Assembly: GCA_029582165.1 (NCBI GenBank)
Contig: CM055872.1
Location: 3,193,582 to 3,257,581, forward strand
Direction of reading: 5' to 3'
From: Portulaca oleracea
Taxonomy: Eukaryota; Streptophyta; Magnoliopsida; Caryophyllales; Portulacaceae
DNA length: 64,000 nt
Shown: positions 57,467 through 64,000 of the stretch, piece by piece
How the letters are laid out: every line of letters begins with the position of its first letter
Position numbering within the stretch: position 1 is the first letter of the stretch
Position numbers and translations under genes: made by a program
The notes under the pieces: generated by a model
What the model saw: the letters and a program-made list of their open reading frames with translations, nothing else
What the model was told of the DNA's origin: nothing
Databases searched by the model: none

Positions 57467-60058
57467 TCAAGCACTCAAACCAGACTCAGGGTTCCTTCGG
57501 CATTCACTCAGCATGTCCATGTAGAATTGGCATTTGCTTATGTTGCTCGTGTTACTGTCCAAGCACTGCATTGAAAACAACAGCAAAGTAAGATCAACCA
57601 CGCAATTTACAGGTATACAAATCTAAGCAAAAACCGAATGAATCTATAAATGCATGTATAACTCGCAAGGGCTCGAACAGAAATACCAACTCATTAATCC
57701 GGCCGTCAGAAAATCATCCGACCAGAAAAAAATCAGGTACAATCATAAATTTTTCATCAGAATGCTAACATTATCGACTAGTCTTTTCTGAGTACGGAAA
57801 CAATTATTTCTATTGTCCGAGAATGAATTGTCTAAATTGTGTAAACCCAATATTTGACGGTTGTACCAAGGAACAAAACATAAACACCGTTATCATAATC
57901 TAAAATGGTATTGAACCGGTCCAAGAACGACTACTAATCAATACAATTGTCAAAATCTGAAAATTGTCTGGCCCAAAAAAAACTGGTACAATCATAATTT
58001 TTCGTCTGATTGATTTAAGGGGTTTTTTTGCTTTTTGGACCCCGAACTTTGGGGGTATTTATTTTCTGGACCCCCATATTTCAAAGCTTATATTTTGGAC
58101 CCTATACTTTGTGGATCCAAAAAATGTGGCCCAAAGTTATGTTTGACTCCGGCGATGACCTAATTGTTGCCTAAACTTCCCGATATGGTCTTTATCATTT
58201 TTTCCTTCTTTTGACAGTTGTTTTGAAATTGACAAGATTTTAACAGCTAAGGGTGTGTAAAATTCATGGGTAAAAAATAGTAGAGTAAAAGTTAAATTTT
58301 GGTAATTTTTGGTAAATTTTGGTAACTTTTTTGGCAAATTTATGCTCATATGGGGTTGGAAATCGTGCAAGAAGAGGAAGAAGAAGTTGCGGCTGGAAAA
58401 TTTTCGAAAGAAAAAAAAAATCGATAATGGCTTTGAAATATGGGGTCCATATTGTTGCCGGAGACAAAGTATAGGGTTCATATTGTTGCCGGAGACAAAG
58501 TATAAGGTCCAAAATATAAACTTTGAAATATGGGAGTCCAGACAATAAATACCCTCAATGTTCGGGGTCCAAAAAGCAAAAAACCCTTGATTTAAGTTGG
58601 CTGGTTTTTCCAGGCACGGACTATTTTTTTCCTAATTTATGTTGTCCAAGCCCAATTTTGACTCGAACCAAGAAAAACCTAACAAGATCTGGATATTGGA
58701 CATCAGTTTCATATGATGTCCACACGAACCATACCAGGAAGACAAATTAAGCAGTGCTAGAAAAACTCACATCGGCGAACGCCTTGGACTGATCTCCACA
58801 AACATTAGCAACATTGCTAGAAGCAGGAGCCTGTGCAGGAGCAGCAGCAACTTCATGTTGCACCGTGCGAGGGCCGAAAATGGCTTCTATGAACCTGTAT
58901 GCCATTGCATTTCCTGCCCCGAAAGAGAAGCCTATATACAGGAGCAACCAACCAAATGATTGAATGCAACACAATTAGACATACCGTGCTGTGGTGATCA
59001 AGAATTTTATGAAATTTCCAACTCAACTACTACAAGTTAGCATCAATTACCATCTGCTAAGGAATTGGATTTGGGGGCATTTGATTCGGGTTCCTTTTTG
59101 GTGGATGCTGCTGTTGGTGCGGGAGCAGTACGAGCCGTAAACTCTGAACAGAGATTTACCAGGAACTTGTTACCATTGTGCAGCAGTAAAGAATTGCGTA
59201 TGATGAGAATATACTAAGCAGTAACGGTTGTTAATATTGAATTTAACTATGGTGGTAAGGGGAAGAAAAATTGACTACCGTAGAACTTCCTCCAAGTATA
59301 TACAACATTTAATTTAGAATATACTACGTTGTCTTAAAAGGTGTATCATACAATTATTAGAACATATTAAACAGAAGAATGTTTCATATGTATGGAAATT
59401 AGGTACATACCTTGTTGTGAAGAAGATTTTCGAAATCCAGAGCTAGAAGATGAACGAGATGATCTTCCTCCTGAAGATCTTCCTCCTCCTGAAGCAAAAA
59501 TTTCCATATACACAACTATTAGAGATTTAGAGTATACTACTTGTCTTCAAATGTCATTACAATTTACAGGCTAAACCTTACATACAAACAATGCAGCATA
59601 TATGAACAATTCAACTTGAAATATGTTACATGATAGAAAGTCTTGAATCAAGAATTAGGGTTGCAAAGATTATGTGATCCGGCAGCAAAAATTCCAACAA
59701 ACCACAAATATCACATATTTTAGTCAATCCGACCAAACATAAAGTAAATTCAACAACCCTAGGTCAAAAGAAATCCTAAATGGCATAGGGAAAATACAAA
59801 ATAATAAGAGAAAAACTCGAAAATATGGCAAAGATGATGTGATCCAGCAGCGAAAATTCAAACGGAAACTCAAAGATCACATCTATTTATCAATGTGACC
59901 AAACAGGAACACAATTGAACAACCCTAACACCAAAAGAAACCCCAAATTGCGTCGAAAAAGTATGAATTAATCAGAGAAAAACTCAAAATTATGGCAAAG
60001 AAACCCTAAACTAACGAAAAGAGAGAATGTGGGAAACAAACAAACCTCCGCGGGGCAT
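57467..60058 (-). CDS. Twin-CX9C (CHCHD2/10, AT12CYS-like) mitochondrial protein, complete, five exons
   Basis: Exons in coding order: 60058-60046, 59488-59411, 59143-59051, 58931-58771, 57565-57467, giving 147 residues. The N-terminus MPRGGGGRSSGGRSSRSSSS is basic and Ser/Gly-rich, as in the family. A Gly-rich weakly hydrophobic segment, ADGFSFGAGNAMAYR, follows, then FGPRTVQHE. The C-terminus has C106-x9-C116 and C127-x9-C137, the paired motifs that form disulfides in the intermembrane space. The exon 4 acceptor at 58932-58933 was chosen because it restores GFSFGAG, which matches the family; an AG 18 bp downstream is also in frame. Related Arabidopsis proteins, recalled from memory, are At5g64400 and At5g09570. 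The family acts in respiratory chain upkeep and mitochondrial stress signalling. Intron 4 contains a MULE-like element and intron 1 a tandem duplication. Confidence 0.9.
58019..58586. mobile_element. Mutator-like MITE with about 95-bp terminal inverted repeats, in an intron of the twin-CX9C gene
   Basis: Left GGGGTTTTTTTGCTTTTTGG and inverted right GGGTTTTTTGCTTTTTGGAC start arms that share GGACCCCGAAC, GGGTATTTATT, CATATTTCAAAG and TATATTTTGGACC. The 9-bp duplication TTGATTTAA is perfect on both sides (58010-58018, 58587-58595). 568 bp, non-coding. Confidence 0.92.
59664..59995. repeat. Tandem duplication of about 166 bp in intron 1 of the twin-CX9C gene
   Basis: Unit 1 (59664-59828) and unit 2 (59829-59995) both run from CAAAGAT(T/G)ATGTGATCC through GACCAAACA and CAACCCTA to AGAGAAAAACTC and ATATGG or TTATGG, with moderate divergence. 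Confidence 0.85.
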
Positions 60059-60659
60059 GGCGTCGTCGGAAAAAGAAGGTTCTAGAAAGATGGCGAGTTA
60101 ATCAGGTGTCTTGCAGGAGTACGTACGTAGTGTGTTTGAATGATGCGAGGGAAGCAGAGGTTGGTTCGGTATATATACGTTGTCACGAATTAGATGGCTT
60201 GGAAAACAAGACAATTATTTAATTTTTCAGAACGAAAAAAAGGGATATAATCCTGAGGCTTTTTTTTTTTTTTTTTTGCTTGTGGATAAAAAGATACTAC
60301 TACCTGACTACCTCCGTATGTTACTGAAACTATCTTTAGGATTTCAATAAGCTTAAAAAATTGGATGAAAATATTAGGCTTGAACAAATATATTCTTTGA
60401 CTTAGAAAAAAAATAAAGAGGATAAATTCACCTGAAAAATATCTCATTCATTAAGTAAGGATAACACGGGTATTCTAATTATTGAAATTGTAAAATTGAT
60501 AAATAAAAAATAATAAGATAATTAGAAAATTTGACACTCATATAGAGAGGGAAGTAGTACTATATTATAAATCGTTCGGATATGAACTTCCGAGCGGACG
60601 GGACCGTCGAAGAAATGCCTCGTTGCTCTGAGCCGTTTCTTTTTTGAAAAAAAAAAATT

Positions 60660-61049
60660 CCTAACATAATTTTTTTATCTTTTTCTAATATATTGGTCCT
60701 CAACCTACTATAAGTAGGTGAAGGGGAGCCTTGGTGCAACGGTTGAGTTGTTACCTAGTGATCGTGAGGTCACGGGTTTGAGTCTTGGAAACAGCCTTTT
60801 GCAGAAATGTAAGGTAAGGTCTGCGCGTATATTACACCTTTTTACGATGGGACGCTTATCCAAACCCCGCTTGCGGAGACGCTTTGTGCACCGGGCTGCC
60901 CTTTTTAACCTATTGTAAGTAGGGAGTTTTTCCAAGGCAACCCAAATGAGAGCCTCTTTATCTTCTTCGTGGGTTCTAACACTCCTCCTTGACTGGCTAC
61001 TGAACACATCTTTTATGCTCCAACTTAACTTGCTCATGCTTCTACTCAT
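60660..61049 (-). pseudogene. N-terminal fragment of a PDR-type ABCG transporter, split by a SINE
   Basis: Minus strand from ATG 61049: MSRSMSKLSWSIKDVF, then the hallmark EALIWVALEKLPTYNRL, which matches the N-terminus of full-size (PDR) ABCG transporters (W-x-ALEKLPTYDRLR). The SINE follows immediately. On its far side, 60718-60690 reads PTYSRLRTNILEKDKK, the same codons duplicated by the insertion and continuing the gene. No later PDR domains (Walker A, transmembrane segments) are present, so this is a fragment. Confidence 0.75.
60724..60906 (+). mobile_element. tRNA-derived plant SINE (Au-like)
   Basis: Begins GGGAGCCTTGGTGCAACGGT with an A box (TGGTGCAACGG, 60732-60742) and a B box (GGGTTTGAGTC, 60774-60784). 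It continues GGAAACAGCC, CAGAAATGTAAGGTAAGG and CACCGGGCTGCCC and ends in a T run. Target duplications AACCTACTATAAGTAGG (60702-60718) and AACCTATTGTAAGTAGG (60907-60923) agree at 15 of 17 bases. Confidence 0.92.
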
Positions 61050-61167
61050 ACTCCTCCCCTATTAACTTGTTTTGACACTCCTCCTTGTCTTTGCTTTGGG
61101 TTGATTTTTCTCAACAACCGCCACCCTATGTCCCTCACCTCCGTATCCCTTAAAATTACTCTGACGC

Positions 61168-61243
61168 GTCTTTTTCAGATGCCTGCAAATGGGAAGCATG
61201 GTTCGCCTTTGTAAATATCCTTTTGTAGGCATCCGAAAAAGAC
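61168..61243 (+). other. Hairpin with 25-bp arms
   Basis: The left arm 61168-61192 and right arm 61219-61243 pair at 22 of 25 positions plus one G:U pair; the loop is 26 nt. It lies in DNA with no other annotation and could be a foldback remnant or a small-RNA precursor. Confidence 0.6.
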
Positions 61244-62376
61244 ATGACGAAGTTTAAGAGGGTTTTGGGGGGGGGGGCTTGAGAAGAGAGAAAGGGGTGG
61301 TCTGAGCGTTGGTCACTGGTGTTGCGAGTGATTGGAGATGGTTTCAGGCACTGAGGGGGTGGGCGGATGTTCGGCCGTGGTGTTGGAAAATTGAAACCTA
61401 TAGGTGGTGGTGGGGTGGATGGTGGTGCTGGGCAATTGAAACAAAAAAAAAAAAGAACTTCCAATTTTTTTGTTACAAATTAGATACTCTTGGTCCTTCA
61501 CATCTTTAATTGTCAAATATATTAATGGGTCATCCTTCTTGATCAATTACCCTATAATTTAAACGAAAATGATAAACATCTTGGGGCAAGACACATCTTA
61601 AGTGTCTTGTCATTGTATAATCTATATATTTGTAAATTAAATTGAAAAAAAATTTATATGATTGACTTCTATAAGTATAATAATACATATGAATGATATA
61701 GAATCACACTTTTATCTATATTTTTTAAAATTTACAAAAAAACGTATAAAATATGTCTAATGGATGCGATTCATTTGTTAGAATGTCAATTTTAATTGTT
61801 GGCGTAGTCAACACATTCCAATCTTTTTATAATTATAATTAATAATAACCATCAAATAAATTGAAGTTAAAAATAATAAATATTAATTTAATAAAGAGTA
61901 AGACACTGATTTGCTCAATACACGTATTATCATCAGTCTAATGTAAATTCTTAAATATTGAAGGCTATGATCAAGGCATGCTCCTTACAAAGCCCAACGG
62001 GCTGACCCAACTTTGAAAGCCCATGCGAAACACGGCCCATGGCCCATGATTTTTGAACATAGTCCGAATCAGACAAATGGAAACAAATTTCATTTTAGGG
62101 GGGTGCATGCGTTTCTTTCCAAAATTTCCCCTCGTTAGCCGTTAGTCATTATTATTCAATTTAAACAGTTCCCTCTAACGGTCGATATTGAAATTTGAAA
62201 CACTTGAATTGGAAAAGGCAAAAGCAAAAGGAAGAAGAACAATACTACCACCAAACCCCAATTTCAGATTTCACCATAGACGCTTCTTTTGCTCGTTATT
62301 CACCGCAATTTCTTACTCCAAGCTTCACATTTTTCTCCCCATTTACGCGAATCGTTGTTTTCTTGGTGTTTGTCCG
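61244..62376. other. Intergenic DNA and 5' leader of the kinesin gene
   Basis: A GT-rich stretch (61267-61440) has no recognisable coding content. The leader just before 62377 is open in frame back to 62188, but without family support. Nothing else seen. Confidence 0.4.
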
Positions 62377-64000
62377 ATGGAGAGTGCTCATTTCGAAGAA
62401 CTTCGTGAACAATCGGAAACCCTAATTCCGGATCAGTTGGGTTCTGGGGTTCTAGACTGGAAGAACGACCAAATGGATGAATTTCAAGAATCACCGGCGG
62501 ATTTTATGGTTTGTGATTCGAATTCGAAGCTAATTCCAAGTGGGTTTTCAAGATCTTGCTGCAAAGGTCAGGCTTCTGTGATGATTTCTGGGATCATGCT
62601 TAATTTGTTGCGATTTTGAGCTGTTCTGAGGTTCTAATTTGTGAATTAGGATGAAAGAATGAAGAACTTGTTTGAATTTGTGATGAAATGGCATGGGTTT
62701 TGCTGCAATAATGTTAGCATTGTGCTTAATTTTGAAAACCTAGCTGGAAATGAATTGGTAGTCAGAAGAAACTTTCGTAGCATAAATTACGGGCATTTTC
62801 AAATACTTTGGTAGCTCATGCCTCATTAATTGTCTGCATACTTGTTGAAGAACACAATGCTCAACACTAATCTAATTGAACCCATTTGCTACCTTGTTGG
62901 CAATTAGATAAAGGACCCCCTCAGAATGTTGTATCATAGTCATGGTTGGATTGAATTTGATAGAAAAACCTGATAAATCTTGCTTCAGTATGCTCTAATT
63001 TCAAATTTGAGATATACTCTATCTGTAGTTTTGAGGAACTTTTCGGATTTGCGAGCTAGGGAATAAAATGTTCAGCTGTTACGGCTCTAGCTGTGTCAGA
63101 AAAGGATAAAATGTTCGATTGAACATTAAGTGAAAGAATACTTTGTCACTATTGTTAGCTCATTCCTACTTCCATTTCACATATCTTAAGAAACCAGGAG
63201 TTTTGGTTGCATTATAATTTTGGTATGAACATGTTATATAAAAGATTTGAGGCATTGCTTTTCATGTTTATTGGGGATCATAGTTTATCTCCATTATGTC
63301 AAGATTTTCGATCTAAGGACGAAAAGATCAACGGATGGTTACTTTTTGTTAGCGATGCAAATACTTCAATTGCATAGATAGAGGTGTTCAATTTGGTTCT
63401 TATCTCGGAGATTCTGTCTTGTATAACCAGATGACATTGTAGCATTTGTCAATGCTGGATGTGATCACTCAAGTGGAGCAGAATCTGGCATAGAGTTCCA
63501 AGCTGATGCTCACTATCAAGGTGGGGATGTTGTGAGAACCAATGAATGCATAACTGAGGGTGGAGATTTCCCTTTCGTTTACCAGTCTGCACGATTAGGC
63601 AACGTTAGTTACAAGTTCAGAGATCTTACACCCGGGGATTACCTTGTTGATTTGCACTTTGTTGAGATCATAAACACCTATGGGCCTAAAGGAATACGGG
63701 TATTCAACGTCTACATACAGGATGAGAAAGTAAGCGTTCTGTCTAAACTCTGTTGTAACTTACTCCCGCCATTCCTCAATATATGTCAGTTTAACTAACT
63801 TTTTAATTTTCACAATATCTGTCACTTTATAATTTCAATACAACCTTACCACTTCCTTTTATCTTTCCCAACGTAATTATATAACCAAAGTATCTGTTAT
63901 CAAACTGGCAGGTCCTCTCAGATTTTGATATTTTCGCCGTTGTTGGAGCAAACAAGCCACTGCAGCTTGTTGACTCCAGAACTTCTGTTAAGGAAGACGG
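62377..64000 (+). CDS. Malectin-domain kinesin (plant KIN-14 type), N-terminal part, truncated by the window edge
   Basis: Exons visible: 62377-62566, 63431-63729, 63912 to beyond 64000. Their phases agree across both introns. Exon 1 gives an acidic, low-complexity N-terminus (MESAHFEELREQSE...). Exons 2-3 encode a malectin-like di-glucose-binding domain: IVAFVNAGCDHSSGAESG, FQADAHYQGGDVVRTNE, PGDYLVDLHFVEI, YGPKGIRVFNVYIQDEKV and DIFAVVGANKPLQL. Proteins starting this way in plants carry a C-terminal-type kinesin motor (Arabidopsis At1g72250 and At2g22610, recalled from memory). The motor itself lies outside the window, so the kinesin call rests on the N-terminal match. An upstream in-frame start at 62188 would add 63 residues without family support. 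Confidence 0.82.
63762..63860. repeat. Stowaway-like left-end fragment in a kinesin intron
   Basis: TTACTCCCGCCATTCCTCAA followed by TATGTCAG resembles the CTCCCTCCGTCCC...GTCAC terminus; a second 'ATCTGTCACTTTATAATTTC' is nearby. Decayed and incomplete. Confidence 0.4.

Noticed and set aside
58137..58548. Several overlapping frames of 80-114 codons.
   Set aside because: They are translations of the MULE-like MITE at 58019-58586.
62188..62376. An upstream in-frame extension of the malectin-kinesin gene.
   Set aside because: Its composition looks like leader sequence and I know of no family support; the ATG at 62377 gives the expected acidic N-terminus.

Overview
The window is nuclear DNA from a flowering plant, almost certainly a eudicot. 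The genes carry GT-AG introns, intergenic DNA is AT-rich, and plant-specific families are present: a malectin-kinesin, DRP3 dynamin, DOXC-type 2-oxoglutarate dioxygenases, Cassandra 5S-containing retroelements and a plant tRNA-derived SINE. The species cannot be named from the sequence. Six protein-coding genes can be resolved into exons and a seventh runs off the right edge. All exon models were built by hand from reading-frame continuity, splice dinucleotides and family knowledge.

Layout. 74-3130 (+): exostosin/GT47-type glycosyltransferase, six exons. 3.1-8.3 kb: repeat-bearing intergenic DNA. 8451-10277 and 16559-18736 (+): a tandem pair of 2OG-Fe(II) dioxygenases, with a decayed exon-2 relic of a third copy between them (13403-13559). 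A Tourist-like MITE abuts the first gene's stop codon. 18.7-28.8 kb: transposon-rich, with an LTR-like block, a Cassandra element that has lost its own 5' LTR, and several MITEs. 28952-30201 (+): a small three-exon gene for a 137-residue, 17-cysteine protein with two copies of one Cys module, which I could not assign to a family. 30-46 kb: repeats, including a solo-LTR-like element with a perfect 5-bp duplication, a long-TIR MULE-like element containing a hAT, a hAT inside a Tourist MITE, and a three-layer nest (RNase H-like relic, Cassandra solo LTR, hAT). 46888-55167 (-): complete 20-exon DRP3 dynamin gene with a Cassandra element in intron 7 and a hAT-like element in intron 17. 57467-60058 (-): a five-exon twin-CX9C (CHCHD2/10, AT12CYS-like) gene with a MULE-like element in its last intron. 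60660-61049 (-): a PDR-type ABC transporter N-terminal fragment split by a SINE. 62377-64000 (+): the start of a malectin-domain kinesin.

The genes do not form a pathway. DRP3 (mitochondrial/peroxisomal fission) and the twin-CX9C protein (mitochondrial intermembrane space family) are neighbours with related compartments, which is probably chance. The dioxygenase pair looks like a small specialised-metabolism cluster made by tandem duplication. The most informative structures are the insertions with intact target-site duplications, which give relative insertion order. The protein most worth following up is the uncharacterised Cys-rich tandem-module protein.
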